64,000 bases of DNA from Verrucomicrobiota bacterium (GCA_017301995.1 JAFLEH010000006.1:62001-126000); one strand, 5' to 3'; counted from the first letter of the stretch, positions 1-9,795 are shown. Translations and numbers: made by a program. Notes: generated by a model from the sequence alone, not told the origin.

Positions 1-1
1 C

Positions 2-2245
2 TTCCTCCTGAAGGACAAGCCCGGTGCTCTGGACGAATACGAGGTTCATCGAAACAAGCTTTTCGGCCAGTTGGTTCAACTCAAAAACGGTGCCACCACA
101 CTTGATCCCGAGCCGCGTGATCGAATCCAGGAAATCCTCAGGAGCCGCATCTGCCGAACAGAGCGCACCATCGCCGGAGCGGCCGTCAACTCATTGATCA
201 GTGATAGTTGGAAGACCGACACCATGTCTTTCGATGCTGGCGACATCGTGAATTTCACTCTGACGGACGCCATTGCCGCCGAACTGGAAAAAGTTGAACC
301 CGGACACCATGGCGCAGTGGAGTTCTGCAAGTCGGCGCTTTTCCCCCTGTCATTCATGGAGCACTACCAGTTCAAGGCAAAGCTCCTCAAACACAGAAAG
401 ACCGAAGCGGTGGCGGAGGCATTGGCTCGTTCAAAGTCCGCGTGGGTCGACACGAAGGCAATCGACTTCTACCGATGGTCGATCTTCGGCAAGAGATACC
501 CTGGCGATCCGGCGCATTCACCATTGCGTTTTCTGGCGGAGAAGGCAATCGGGGAACAAGGTTGCAGGATGCTCTGGGTTCCGCCCAGCCTCCCTTACTA
601 TACTCTAAAAGGGGCTTTCAAGAAAGCAGAGGGATTCACCAAGACCCTTGTATTCTCGTCATGGGTGATGGTTCCCCGGATGATATCGACATTACTCTCC
701 TATGAAGTTGAGAAGCGCACAATCGGAGACAAGGCGTCGATCAGGGGAAAGGAGAAAGGCAGTCGCCGCTATTTCCAAGAGCATCGGAATCCCCGGCCTC
801 TGATCACGTTCCGGACACGCTCGCGTCGGGGTGAAGTTGCGAACATGAGCAACTTCACTTTGATCTATCCGAGCCTTGCTCTCGCACGACTGGTTGACCC
901 TGTTGATTGGCTCGGAAAGGACAAAACCCTGAGCGAAGTGGTCAAGGAAGTCACCGGGCGCATCCGCCAAAAACTCACCGAATCAGGCATTCGCGAGTTC
1001 GCCGGAACCGGCGACGGATCCGAGCGGTGGTATTGGGCGGCTCCTATCCTTCTGGACCGCGATGATCCACAGGCGCAGCTTTGGATGGATGAAAATTCGT
1101 CCGTGTGGTCACGCGAAACTTTCTTCTCCAAGACAGATGAGGCGGCAAGCGGCAAGGAACGACATGCGGAAGAGATGGTCCGTTGCTTCAAAGATCCGCA
1201 ATCCGCAGGACTTGGGCCGTTCCCCATGATGCTGCCGAGGGTCTTGGCGGAAATCAGTCTGGGATCGCCTGCCATCGTAACGTATCGAACTCTCGCCCGC
1301 CTCTTTCCTGACGAAGCTCCGGCGGCACTCATGGTGCATGCCTTTGAAATTGGGAAACGGTTCATTGAATTGTTCAACAAACCGGAATCGATTGCTGCCG
1401 TGCGACTCAGTGAAGAGCCTGCTGCCTACTGGCGCGCTGTGATCCGCTACTGTGCCTCAGGATGCCTTCAGTCGGTTTTGGACGAGTACTGCCATCTCCT
1501 CAAGGGGCAGAACCTCGACCTGCCAGCGATGGTCGAACAGCTGGTTCAATCCATCAACCTCAACTCCGCACCGCTCAATGTGGACAGCCTCGACACCTTT
1601 CTCGGCGATGAATCTCCGAATGAACCCAAAAAGATGCGGTGTCATTACGCCACGGTTTTCGGCAACCAGCACTTCGACCGCGAATCCGGGCAGAATCGTG
1701 CCGTCAGCGTTCGCGAGGTCTTCAACTCTCCATTTCGGCCATTCGTTCTAAGCACTACATCAATTGGTCAGGAAGGCCTCGATTTTCACTCCTACTGCCG
1801 CCGCATCGTTCATTGGAACCTTCCGGGAAATCCGGTGGATCTCGAACAGCGCGAAGGCCGGATCAACCGCTACAAGGGGCTGGTCATCCGACAGAATCTC
1901 GCTCAACGCTATCGGGAACAACTCGCGGCCAACATCCCGGCCGGCGCAGTAGACATATGGGAACGTCTCTTCGCGCTGGCAGAACAGGAGAAGGATGCAT
2001 CAGGTGATTGTGACTTGGTGCCTTTCTGGCATGTCAATACCGACCGTGTGAAAATCGAGAGGGTGATTCCGCAATTCCCTTTCAGCCGCGACCGACAGCG
2101 CCTCGACATGATTCTTAGAACTCTTACCATCTATCGACTCGCATTCGGGCAACCCAGGCAGGCGGAATTGGTGGACCATCTGATCAACCGTGATTTCACT
2201 TCCGAGGAATTGGAAGGTAAGCGTGGTCCCAAGCGCCTTGCATAG
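2..2245 (+). CDS. SF2 helicase, C-terminal part (5' end outside window)
   Basis: The frame is already open at base 2, so the gene starts before the window; a TTG at 71 is internal. The visible 747 residues hold the second RecA-like lobe of an SF2 (SNF2-like) helicase. A segment reading TLVFSSWVM (about residue 210 from base 71) is followed near residues 580-620 by STTSIGQEGLDF and then QREGRINRYKG, which are motifs V and VI. The Walker A and DEAH lobe must lie upstream. It probably acts as a DNA translocase in phage defence, given the neighbouring defence genes. It converges on the minus-strand defence operon, with an IS66 copy between them, so it belongs to a separate transcription unit. The exact family is not resolved; DISARM DrmD-like or Dpd-associated helicases are possible. 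Confidence 0.75.
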   Translation, partial: FLLKDKPGALDEYEVHRNKLFGQLVQLKNGATTLDPEPRDRIQEILRSRICRTERTIAGAAVNSLISDSWKTDTMSFDAGDIVNFTLTDAIAAELEKVEPGHHGAVEFCKSALFPLSFMEHYQFKAKLLKHRKTEAVAEALARSKSAWVDTKAIDFYRWSIFGKRYPGDPAHSPLRFLAEKAIGEQGCRMLWVPPSLPYYTLKGAFKKAEGFTKTLVFSSWVMVPRMISTLLSYEVEKRTIGDKASIRGKEKGSRRYFQEHRNPRPLITFRTRSRRGEVANMSNFTLIYPSLALARLVDPVDWLGKDKTLSEVVKEVTGRIRQKLTESGIREFAGTGDGSERWYWAAPILLDRDDPQAQLWMDENSSVWSRETFFSKTDEAASGKERHAEEMVRCFKDPQSAGLGPFPMMLPRVLAEISLGSPAIVTYRTLARLFPDEAPAALMVHAFEIGKRFIELFNKPESIAAVRLSEEPAAYWRAVIRYCASGCLQSVLDEYCHLLKGQNLDLPAMVEQLVQSINLNSAPLNVDSLDTFLGDESPNEPKKMRCHYATVFGNQHFDRESGQNRAVSVREVFNSPFRPFVLSTTSIGQEGLDFHSYCRRIVHWNLPGNPVDLEQREGRINRYKGLVIRQNLAQRYREQLAANIPAGAVDIWERLFALAEQEKDASGDCDLVPFWHVNTDRVKIERVIPQFPFSRDRQRLDMILRTLTIYRLAFGQPRQAELVDHLINRDFTSEELEGKRGPKRLA

Positions 2246-2263
2246 GGATTTGCTACGGCGGAT

Positions 2264-2303
2264 TCATAGGTGTCATAGTTTCCGCACCTATGACACTTAT
2301 GAA
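2264..2303 (+). repeat. IS66 left inverted repeat
   Basis: Imperfect inverted partner of 4672-4711. It begins TCATAGGTGTCATAGTTT and ends CTATGACACTTATGAA. Each arm is itself partly palindromic (GTCATAG near its start, CTATGAC near its end). Confidence 0.75.
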
Positions 2304-2304
2304 G

Positions 2305-3882
2305 TCAGGCGACCTTGCGCACCGGCTTCCCGCTGCGGGCCTTGAGCCAGTTGGCAGGGGTCAGGGTGATGGCATCCTTGGCCAGCATGGCGGGCAGGCG
2401 TGTGAGCACGTCCGTGAGGTATTTTTTGGGATTGATGCCCAGGCGGCGGCAGTTTTCCACGATGGTGTAAAGGATGGCGCACTTCTGCCCGGACTCCTCA
2501 TTGCCCAGGAACAGCCAGTTTTTGGCACCAAGTTTTGTTGGGCGAATCGCGTTTTCCACGCTGTTATTGCAGATTTCCACCCGCCCGTCGCCAAGATAGA
2601 CCTCCAGGTTGGCCCATTGGTTGATGGCGTAGCGGATGGCTTTTCCGAGCTTGCTTTTGGGCAGGATGGAACCGCGGAGGGCGAGTTTGTCGATGGCATT
2701 CTTGAGCCGCCGGTGGATCATGCGACTTTCGGCGGCGCGCACGGCCTCGCGCAGGGCCGGCCCGGCCTTGGTTTCGCGCAAGCGCTTTTCGATGTGGTAG
2801 AGGTGGGCGATCTGGCGCAGGATCCAGGCGACGATCCGGGGCGATTGCTCAGTGGCCTCGAAAAACTTCCGCCGCACATGCGAGTGGCAGCCCATGAGTT
2901 TGATCCACGCCTTATCCTTTGCCCAGGATGGATAGACGCTGTAACCATCGCACTGGATGATGCGCAGCAGCGGGACGATTTTGGGATCGGCGGATTCCAG
3001 TTCGTCTGCCTGGACTTCCTCAAACAGTCCGGTCATGCCTTCGGCGTCACGTCCGTCATGCCAGTGGTAGAACACGCTGCCGCCCGGGATATTGGACGTC
3101 CAGAGGTATCCGGTTTGCGCTTTGCCGCTGCCGGGTTGGAGGTAATCGATCGGGGTTTCGTCAATCTGTCGGTAAAGTGCGCGCCAATGTTCGTATTGGA
3201 TTTCGCGGTAAATGATGGCGAGCCAGTCGGAGGCGAGCAGTGCCCAGTCGCAGAGGGTCTTGCGATGGAGGCTGACTCCCATGCGGGCGAACATTTCCTC
3301 CTGCCGGTAGTAAGGCAGGTGGCAGACAAAGCGGTTGTCTACCACTTCGGCGATGAGTCCCGGAGTGGCGATGCAGCGTTCTTGCAGGCAAGGCGGCAGC
3401 GGGTTGATGAAGGGCTTGGCGGCGGGATCGCTCTTGCGGACGTACTTGCCGCGCACCAGCTGGACGCGGTAGAACTCGGCGGGCTTGAACCCGAGTTGCT
3501 CGCGCACTTCCTCGCCAATGCGCCGGAACGCGTCGGGATTGAGCAGGACTTCGGGCGGGTCGAGTTCCTCGCGAACCACGGGCAGATGGTCCGGGATGCG
3601 CGGCGCGCGGGTTCTGTTGGAGGGCTTCCTGTGAGTCGGGATATCAGCCGCCGGTCCTGGGTCTGCGGGATCGGCGGCGGCGGCTTTTTTTGCGAGGTCG
3701 CCTCCGAGCATGAATTCGAGCTGGGCGGGATCGAGCTTTTCGCTCGATACGCCAAAGACCCGTCGGGTCAGCGCGTCGATGGTCTGACGCAACACGAGGA
3801 TCTCGGCGGCCTGGCGCGCGATGACCTCGTCGCGTTGTGCGATTTGGTCAAGCAGGTGTTGTTTTTCGTCGCCGACGCTCAT
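2305..3882 (-). CDS. tnpC: IS66 family transposase TnpC
   Basis: 525-residue DDE transposase. The N-terminal coiled-coil/zinc-type region (residues 1-130, with the IS66 phrase RRVFGVSSEKLDP) is followed by the catalytic domain with IDETPI, the QCDGY aspartate and GCHSHVRRKFFEA. The C-terminal ENAIRPTKLGAKNWLF carries the likely catalytic glutamate. The length is normal for IS66 and no frameshift is visible, so the enzyme may be active. It is the last gene of the IS66 operon, and its stop lies just inside the left inverted repeat. Confidence 0.93.
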   Translation of the reverse strand: MSVGDEKQHLLDQIAQRDEVIARQAAEILVLRQTIDALTRRVFGVSSEKLDPAQLEFMLGGDLAKKAAAADPADPGPAADIPTHRKPSNRTRAPRIPDHLPVVREELDPPEVLLNPDAFRRIGEEVREQLGFKPAEFYRVQLVRGKYVRKSDPAAKPFINPLPPCLQERCIATPGLIAEVVDNRFVCHLPYYRQEEMFARMGVSLHRKTLCDWALLASDWLAIIYREIQYEHWRALYRQIDETPIDYLQPGSGKAQTGYLWTSNIPGGSVFYHWHDGRDAEGMTGLFEEVQADELESADPKIVPLLRIIQCDGYSVYPSWAKDKAWIKLMGCHSHVRRKFFEATEQSPRIVAWILRQIAHLYHIEKRLRETKAGPALREAVRAAESRMIHRRLKNAIDKLALRGSILPKSKLGKAIRYAINQWANLEVYLGDGRVEICNNSVENAIRPTKLGAKNWLFLGNEESGQKCAILYTIVENCRRLGINPKKYLTDVLTRLPAMLAKDAITLTPANWLKARSGKPVRKVA

Positions 3883-3948
3883 CTACGAGAAACGTAGTAG
3901 AAAAAGGCGCACCGGCAAGTCTTTTCTCGCGAAAAGCGGAAATATTTT

Positions 3949-4302
3949 CTACCGGATTTCATACCACGGGCGCTGGCAGCCGTCGCGCATGTCGATGCCA
4001 TCCAACAAAAGAGCCAGTGCGGTGGAGTTGAGGCGCAGCTTGCCGTCTTTCACATCGGACGGCTTGGGCCACGAGAAGGTCCCCCGTTCCAATCTTTTTG
4101 CCAGAATCCAAATCCCAGTTCCATCCCAGTAGAGGATCTTGAGCAGGGTGCGGCGTTTGTTAGTGAAGGCATAGATGGAACCGCTCTTGGGATCCTCCTG
4201 AAGACGGCTGCCCACCGCATCATGGAGCCCGTTGAAGCTGCGGCGCATGTCGCAGGGCTCCACGGCCACGAAGACCTTCAGGCTGCCGGAAAAGCTCAGC
4301 AT
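3949..4302 (-). CDS. tnpB: IS66 accessory protein TnpB
   Basis: 117 residues with the IS66 Orf2 signature: a CDMRRSFNGL segment near residue 17 and the KRRTLLKILYWDGTG segment near residue 48. It is a small protein needed for IS66 transposition, of unknown biochemistry. It overlaps the end of tnpA by a few bases, as is usual for IS66, and a 66-bp gap separates it from tnpC. Confidence 0.93.
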   Translation of the reverse strand: MLSFSGSLKVFVAVEPCDMRRSFNGLHDAVGSRLQEDPKSGSIYAFTNKRRTLLKILYWDGTGIWILAKRLERGTFSWPKPSDVKDGKLRLNSTALALLLDGIDMRDGCQRPWYEIR

Positions 4303-4685
4303 GGACGTGAACTGTGCAGTTTCCGGATCAGGGCGGCGGCAAGATCAACCTGGCCGGGCGAGGAAACGAGCAGTTTCGCGCCGCCGGGAATCCACACTTC
4401 CATGGCGCGGTCCGCACCTGCGGCGGTGGAACCGTCAATTTCAGCCGGCACCAGGGACAACAACGCGGGATGCGGAGAGCCAGGCGTGCCGCCCGATCCA
4501 TCCGTTCTGCCCTTCTTGATCCAGGAAACCAAGGTCTGGTAGTTCACGCCATGCAGCGCGGCGAATCGAGGAGCGCTCAAACCGCTGGCCAGATAGGCAT
4601 CGACCATGGTCTTCTTCTGGTCCGGCGCGTAGCGCAGGCGGCCCCGCCGGTCGGTTTTCATAATGGATTCATTCATAGCTGTCAT
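4296..4685 (-). CDS. tnpA: IS66 accessory protein TnpA (helix-turn-helix)
   Basis: Up to 129 residues. Residues 20-60 form a helix-turn-helix (RYAPDQKKTMVDAYLASGLS, then FAALHGVNYQTLVSWIKKG), as in the IS66 Orf1/IS3-like transposase N-terminus. The first possible starts (4685, 4676) lie inside the right inverted repeat. The start at 4661 (MKTDRRGR) lies outside it and is equally plausible. Confidence 0.85.
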   Translation of the reverse strand: MTAMNESIMKTDRRGRLRYAPDQKKTMVDAYLASGLSAPRFAALHGVNYQTLVSWIKKGRTDGSGGTPGSPHPALLSLVPAEIDGSTAAGADRAMEVWIPGGAKLLVSSPGQVDLAAALIRKLHSSRPC

Positions 4686-4711
4686 AGATCGGCAAACTAT
4701 GACGCCTATGA
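4672..4711 (-). repeat. IS66 right inverted repeat
   Basis: Read on the minus strand it begins TCATAGGCGTCATAGTTT and ends CTATGACAGCTATGAA, matching the left end at about 33 of 40 positions. The first candidate start codons of tnpA (4685, 4676) lie inside it. Confidence 0.75.
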
Positions 4712-4936
4712 TAGAGAGCCGCCAGAATCTTCATACGGCGCTATAGACCCCGCTTACATTGGAAGATATCCGCCGTAATTTGATGATCGACCTGTGTCCC
4801 ATTAGCTACGAAGCGAACCTCCTGTAGTGAATGAAGCCTTAGTGGTCATCGCGAACGTAGTGGCTGACATTGATCACGGCTGTTAGCTAAAGCCCACTCA
4901 CATCCGGCGGCATAGCGGACGTTGTTGCTGAGAAAC

Positions 4937-7117
4937 TCATTCAAAAGCGGCCTCGAAAGGGTGGCTCAATGAGCAACGAAAAACGCGACGCGTTTGAAGA
5001 AATTCTAAAATGTCCCGGGGTTGCAATGCCTCCACTGCGATCTGAGAGAAGACTTCTTCGGACAGGAAATCGTCGAATGAACTTCGGCTATAACGTGAAC
5101 GCGCTGAAATAACCACACTCTGCAAAGCCGCTGCGACTTCATGCGCGCCGCTAAAACGACTCTTCACGATAGAAGGATCGTCGGCAACTCTGAGGGCAAG
5201 CCCGCTGCACTCCGTTCCGATGAAAACACGAGGCATCTCGTTTCTGAGTAGCTTCTCGACAGCGTGTCCTCCGAAATGCCACCAGACTCCATCATGTAAT
5301 GGCGCGTCATTTTTCGCAAATCCAAGCCCCTTTGCCAAAGCTTCGCCATAACACCGAGTGATCAAAAAGGGAACGGTAGGATATTTTACCGAAAGTGGCC
5401 TTGCATCCTGCGGGTTGGGTCGGGAATCGGGGGAGACGATGATCTCTCCGTCACCAGTCCCGATGATCCGCAGCCGTTTGCCACCGACGTTGGTAATGCC
5501 GTTTGCAGGGGCAGATGCAACATGCCCGATGATTTCCCCCGAATGACTATCACGAACGGCAAGCAGGGTACCGCCGGATCGAATGTTCGCGTGTAGGCTC
5601 GTCGGGAACTCATCGATCTTCTCAACAATTGCTCCATCGAGGTGGAGATTCGAACGAGTTTCCGTCAAGCAGCCGCCATCGATCAGGTCATCCACGATCC
5701 ATCCGGCGATCTCCCCAGTATCAGAGTCAGGCCACACAGCCTCGGCAAGTTTGATGAGTGACTTGCGGGTGCGCCCCTTCATTCCATTCTGCTTGATGTA
5801 GCTCGCAACCTGCTGGGCAAAAACTCCCCAATTTCTGAATCGCTGGCCTCCGTTGAAATCTCCCGCCGCCGCAGAAACCAACATTCCCCCAAGCGCCGCC
5901 GCATGCTCGTGGCTTTCGGCAAAGGGAATCACGCGAGTCCTGTCACCTCGACGACCTCCGCGCCCTACACGCTGCAGCAATGCAGGCACATCCGGTGGCG
6001 GTCCGATTAGTCCGACGACATCCACATCGCCGATGTCGATTCCTACTTCCAGAGTGGATGTCGCTACAAGCACGGCAAGCCCGCGAGCCTCGCTGAACGC
6101 GCTCTCCGCTGCTTTACGGCGTTCCCCGTTCAAACTTCCGTGGTGTGCGCCGACCCAAACATCCACCTCCTTAACGAGGTCACATGCCAGATGTTCGCCA
6201 AGCTCGTCACACTTCGCGCGGGAGGGGCTGAAAATCAGAACCTTTCTGCCGTGCCCTTCCCGGAACACCGTGACGAGCTTCCGCACGAGTTTACTCCCCC
6301 CAGCTCCAACTGAAATCTGCTGAGCTACGGCCGACGCAGAACTCGCCGCATCGACAGAGCGCCACTGGTCGCCCCTATCAAGGAACAGCAGTTCCCGTGA
6401 CCCGGAAACAATCAGCGCCTTTGAGCCCTCTCCGAGCATTCGCACCGCCAGCTCATCTGCATTAAAAACGGTAGCACTTGCCCCACAGATCTGGATGGCA
6501 GGATCTTTGATCCAACCGCGTTCCACGGCTGTAGCCTTCAGTCGCCTGAGACGCTCCAAAAGGAACAAAACCTGATCGCCACGAGCGGAACAGTCAAACA
6601 GATGGGCCTCGTCCACAAAGACTCCCTCAACGTGCGCCAGCAAATGATCCGTTGCCTGGCCGTGGTCACGAGTGAAACGGCTCACCAGCATTGAATCGAA
6701 CGACTCCGGTGTAGTGACCAGAGCGTCGGGTCTTCGGGATGCATCCGAATGGTCGCTGGTCTGCGCTCCGACACTCCAACCAAATGACGGCAGGGTCTGA
6801 TCGAGACGTTTGAGGAGGTCTGAGACCAGCGCCCTGGTTGGGGCGACCGCAAGCAGGCGTATGTTCCTCTCAGGTCGCTCGCCTTCACGCACCCTCTTTC
6901 TCAAACGCCAAACCAACGGAGCGATCACTGCCTCGGTCTTCCCGGATGCAGTTGCAGAACAGACCAAGATGTTTGCTCCCTCGGCAATTGGGGGTATCGC
7001 CAGCAGTTGGACTTCACGCAGAGACGGAAAACGGCCAAAGAATGCGTTCCCAACACTTCCCAGCGTGGCGCGAATCTGAGCCTCGGTAGGATCAGTGTCT
7101 GGACGTCCGTTGTTCAT
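4937..7117 (-). CDS. DEAD/DEAH-box helicase, Lhr/BrxHI-like
   Basis: 726-residue SF2 helicase. The start is ATG 7117, which overlaps the stop of the upstream ATPase gene as ATGA; a longer frame from 7177 is unlikely. Visible motifs: Q-motif-like FPSLREVQ (residue 30), Walker A SATASGKT (about 54-61), VDEAH box (about 170), GASAT (motif III), and TSTLEVGIDI with QRVGRGGRRGD (motifs V and VI). A C-terminal region of more than 200 residues follows without a recognised domain. In type 2 BREX a BrxD ATPase gene sits next to an Lhr-type helicase gene (brxHI); the same pairing is seen here, which suggests a translocase working with the three ATPases. It is the last gene of the long minus-strand operon. 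Confidence 0.85.
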   Translation of the reverse strand: MNNGRPDTDPTEAQIRATLGSVGNAFFGRFPSLREVQLLAIPPIAEGANILVCSATASGKTEAVIAPLVWRLRKRVREGERPERNIRLLAVAPTRALVSDLLKRLDQTLPSFGWSVGAQTSDHSDASRRPDALVTTPESFDSMLVSRFTRDHGQATDHLLAHVEGVFVDEAHLFDCSARGDQVLFLLERLRRLKATAVERGWIKDPAIQICGASATVFNADELAVRMLGEGSKALIVSGSRELLFLDRGDQWRSVDAASSASAVAQQISVGAGGSKLVRKLVTVFREGHGRKVLIFSPSRAKCDELGEHLACDLVKEVDVWVGAHHGSLNGERRKAAESAFSEARGLAVLVATSTLEVGIDIGDVDVVGLIGPPPDVPALLQRVGRGGRRGDRTRVIPFAESHEHAAALGGMLVSAAAGDFNGGQRFRNWGVFAQQVASYIKQNGMKGRTRKSLIKLAEAVWPDSDTGEIAGWIVDDLIDGGCLTETRSNLHLDGAIVEKIDEFPTSLHANIRSGGTLLAVRDSHSGEIIGHVASAPANGITNVGGKRLRIIGTGDGEIIVSPDSRPNPQDARPLSVKYPTVPFLITRCYGEALAKGLGFAKNDAPLHDGVWWHFGGHAVEKLLRNEMPRVFIGTECSGLALRVADDPSIVKSRFSGAHEVAAALQSVVISARSRYSRSSFDDFLSEEVFSQIAVEALQPRDILEFLQTRRVFRCSLSHPFEAAFE

Positions 7118-8472
7118 TTGAGGGCAGCCAGGTCCAGATGTTCGATAAACTCGCGAATGAACCGCCTGGGTAAACATGAATCATTGATCCGCGTTGCCAT
7201 TCGAGACCGCAATTCCTCCGCCTTTGCGCTTGCCTCATCGGGTGAAAGCACGATTTCCCCGAAAGCTTCTGCGTAAAGGGCCGCGACATTCTTTCCGAGC
7301 TGAACAAAATCCCGCTTCGAGAGATCCCGCAGCGGGACATGCCGAGTGCATTCGTCACCGAGATGCCCCAATATTTCATCAATCGGGTTCTCACCCCAAT
7401 AGTTGTCACTACTGGGAGTAATGGCGATCCCAATTGAGAGATAAGACCTCTCGTTACTCTTGGCCAGTCCACGAATGGCTTTGTACAACAAGGCTCGCCG
7501 GGCCACCGCCGTCTGGCCGAAGCCAGTATTGCCGTAATCAACGTCAGCCTCGTCGAATAATACGACGAGTCCCCGATGCGCACCGACCAAGGTACAGGCT
7601 TGCGCCCACTCTCTCAGCATCTTTGTGCACCGAGGTGCCCGCTCATCCACCCGGTTCGCGACGATTGCAGGCAGGGAAGGTGCTCCTTCGCGCTCTCGGT
7701 AGCTTGCCAGCATCTGCTTCGCCTGACTGGCCGGAAGAACGCAGGAAAGATAGTCTACCACGATTTCCCATGCATCTGGCTGTTCGGCAATCTCGTGTGG
7801 AACCCGATCAAGACAGTCTGCAAGAAAACCAGCACCTCGCCCGCGCAAGCCGTCTACCCGTCGATGTTGTACAAGGTCGCAAAGCCGCTCCGGCAGGGTT
7901 TCAAATCCTTGACCATCAGGGAACCGGATTGACTCAGCGAGGTTTGAAAGCAGACTCATGGGCTCCATCAGGCTGATCCCCAAGCCATCCAAGACGACAG
8001 ACCCAACTGCGCGGAACTGCCTCCGTGCAAGTGACGAGAACAGATTCAACGCATGGGTCTTCCCCTTTCCGAATGGGCTTTCAAAAACCACCACAGCGGG
8101 CTTGCCTTCGCCAGAACGGGCGAGAGCCCATTCACAGGCATCCTTGACATCCTGCGCTCCCACGGTGAGTTGATCGATATAGCCCTCCGGGCATTGGCCC
8201 AGCCGCAGAGCAAGGATCGCCAAGCGTGCTTTCAGCATCGCTTCCCCTATGGTGCCAACGGTCGCCGCACTCTGGCCGGTCCGTGCGCGTCCTCGTTGCC
8301 CGTTACCAATTGTGGGTGCTGCCCCGGTCTCGGGGTCAAGAAGGGCCGCCAACCGGCATCGCTTGCCTCTGATTCCAAGCGTTGGGAACGAGACTTCAAC
8401 CTCACCGTTGCCGATGAGTTTGGTCACCACGCATGGCCCCAGTGCGGGATGTTGTAGTTCCATTCCGATCAT
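7114..8472 (-). CDS. BrxD-like P-loop ATPase 1 with N-terminal Tudor-like barrel
   Basis: 452 residues. Residues 1-45 (HPALGPCVVTKLIGNGEVEV and following) look like a small Tudor/SH3-like barrel of the kind found at the end of UvrD/PcrA. The rest is a P-loop ATPase with ESPFGKGKTHALNL (about 131-144) and Walker B GLVVLFDEADVD (about 290). The 'GxGKTH' loop and overall form fit the BrxD/DUF2791 'BREX system ATP-binding' family. It overlaps both neighbours by ATGA (8469-8472 and 7114-7117), so translation is probably coupled. Role inferred: regulatory or loading ATPase for the adjacent helicase. Confidence 0.75.
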   Translation of the reverse strand: MIGMELQHPALGPCVVTKLIGNGEVEVSFPTLGIRGKRCRLAALLDPETGAAPTIGNGQRGRARTGQSAATVGTIGEAMLKARLAILALRLGQCPEGYIDQLTVGAQDVKDACEWALARSGEGKPAVVVFESPFGKGKTHALNLFSSLARRQFRAVGSVVLDGLGISLMEPMSLLSNLAESIRFPDGQGFETLPERLCDLVQHRRVDGLRGRGAGFLADCLDRVPHEIAEQPDAWEIVVDYLSCVLPASQAKQMLASYREREGAPSLPAIVANRVDERAPRCTKMLREWAQACTLVGAHRGLVVLFDEADVDYGNTGFGQTAVARRALLYKAIRGLAKSNERSYLSIGIAITPSSDNYWGENPIDEILGHLGDECTRHVPLRDLSKRDFVQLGKNVAALYAEAFGEIVLSPDEASAKAEELRSRMATRINDSCLPRRFIREFIEHLDLAALK

Positions 8473-9788
8473 CCATCGTCCTCCGTGTCGTTTTCTTCTT
8501 CGTCCTTGATTCCCTGATAAGTTCCTTGGAACGCCTTATTGATGTCGACGGCATCGTAAAGCTGCTCACCCTTCCGGTGCTGTTCGTCAAGAAAGGCACA
8601 CCAGGTTTTCACGAAAAGCCGGCGGGAATCGACATTCGCGAATACCCGTTCTTCCGCCACCTCCACCAGCGTCTCGACATTCCTTCTCTGCAGGTCCCGG
8701 TTGAACTCGTGTCGAAGTGCCAAACTGGCGAGATTGACCAACTTGAGGCCAATGGCCGCCAACAATTTGCGGGGCTCCGAGAGTTGTTCGAGGTTGATCT
8801 GGGCAGCGTTGTCGTTGCCTTCATGAAACGGCACGATGACACTGAATCTCTGGTAGAGAGCCGCGTAGTTCGTTTGCATCTGGCCATTGATTTCCGGCAC
8901 TGCCGCAAAGAGACCGAACACAGGAATGCTGTCGATCCGGTCATCGCTCTGGTCAATCGTGGTCCGAAGGGCCGCTAGCAAGCGCTCCAGCGCTTTTCCT
9001 TTTGCCGAAAACATAGTGTCCATCTCGTCCATCAGGAGAACAAGGCCTTTTGCTCCTCCGAATTCCGTGACAAACCTCACCAGCGAGTAGAACATCTCCC
9101 GACCGAATGCAGACAGCTGCTTTTGCGCCAGCTTTGCCACTCCCAGTTTCTTCATGTCTTCAGGCCCGGTTTTTCTTTGTCCATCCTGCAGCCATGTAAC
9201 GGCAACGCGGTAGAGTTGGGGATCTTGCCGATCATTTCGCAGACGGATGGCTTTGGTCATTACATCCAGAAAAACGGTGCTGGGATAGTCCAGCCACTGC
9301 AGGTCTTCAAGGATGGCGTTGAATGCGGCGTCGGCATTGGGGGCGCTGGATGTCCTGGATGCGATATTGTCCCGAGCCGTCTCGACGATTTTGGCTATTC
9401 CTTGGCCATCGACTCCGGGTAGGCGAATCGACTGGGCAATCATCGAATAGAGTCCCATCCAATCATCAAATGAAACTTCGTCTTTCTTGCACTGGATGTA
9501 GCAGACCGCGAACCCCTCTTCGAGCGCACGGTGCCGGAATGCATGAAGAAAATGAGTCTTACCTCCCCCATATCCGGCGATCACGAGTTTGAAGTGGGAA
9601 TTGCCGCGGGAGCCTTCCTCGCCGCCAACGCAGAAGTCGCGCAGGTAGGTGTTCACGAGCCGGTCCTGCCAATCATCGATACCAACCGACCATTCGGGCA
9701 AAACTTTGGCAGAGACTTCAGGCGAAGGAGGAGTCCCATTCGAGGACAAAGACCGCCAAGCGGTCATGATTTCATTGTGAGTGGGCAT
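8469..9788 (-). CDS. BrxD-like P-loop ATPase 2
   Basis: 439 residues from ATG 9788, chosen because it begins 7 bases after the upstream stop; the longer frame from 9830 would overlap that gene. Walker A is AGYGGGKTHFL (about 71-81) and Walker B GLVLLMDEMDTMF (about 248-260), both in the style of the BrxD/DUF2791 family. It is a paralogue of the genes on both sides but differs clearly from them in the region between the Walker motifs. Likely a subunit of a multi-ATPase defence complex. Confidence 0.75.
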   Translation of the reverse strand: MPTHNEIMTAWRSLSSNGTPPSPEVSAKVLPEWSVGIDDWQDRLVNTYLRDFCVGGEEGSRGNSHFKLVIAGYGGGKTHFLHAFRHRALEEGFAVCYIQCKKDEVSFDDWMGLYSMIAQSIRLPGVDGQGIAKIVETARDNIASRTSSAPNADAAFNAILEDLQWLDYPSTVFLDVMTKAIRLRNDRQDPQLYRVAVTWLQDGQRKTGPEDMKKLGVAKLAQKQLSAFGREMFYSLVRFVTEFGGAKGLVLLMDEMDTMFSAKGKALERLLAALRTTIDQSDDRIDSIPVFGLFAAVPEINGQMQTNYAALYQRFSVIVPFHEGNDNAAQINLEQLSEPRKLLAAIGLKLVNLASLALRHEFNRDLQRRNVETLVEVAEERVFANVDSRRLFVKTWCAFLDEQHRKGEQLYDAVDINKAFQGTYQGIKDEEENDTEDDG

Positions 9789-9795
9789 ATCGGGT

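Larger units (their letters stand above)
2264..4711 (-). mobile_element. IS66-family insertion sequence
   Basis: A complete-looking three-gene IS66 unit (tnpA, tnpB, tnpC on the minus strand) is bounded by imperfect 40-bp inverted repeats at 2264-2303 and 4672-4711. Counted by eye, about 33 of 40 positions match; both contain CATAGG, GTCATAGTTT and CTATGACA. I do not see matching 8-bp target duplications outside these ends, so the outer boundary may be a few bases off or the duplication has decayed. It lies between the plus-strand helicase and the minus-strand defence operon and interrupts neither visible frame. Confidence 0.85.

Noticed and set aside
2290..3897. 535-residue plus-strand frame over the IS66 transposase
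   Set aside because: Antisense shadow of tnpC; no domain pattern, and the minus-strand frame has clear IS66 motifs.
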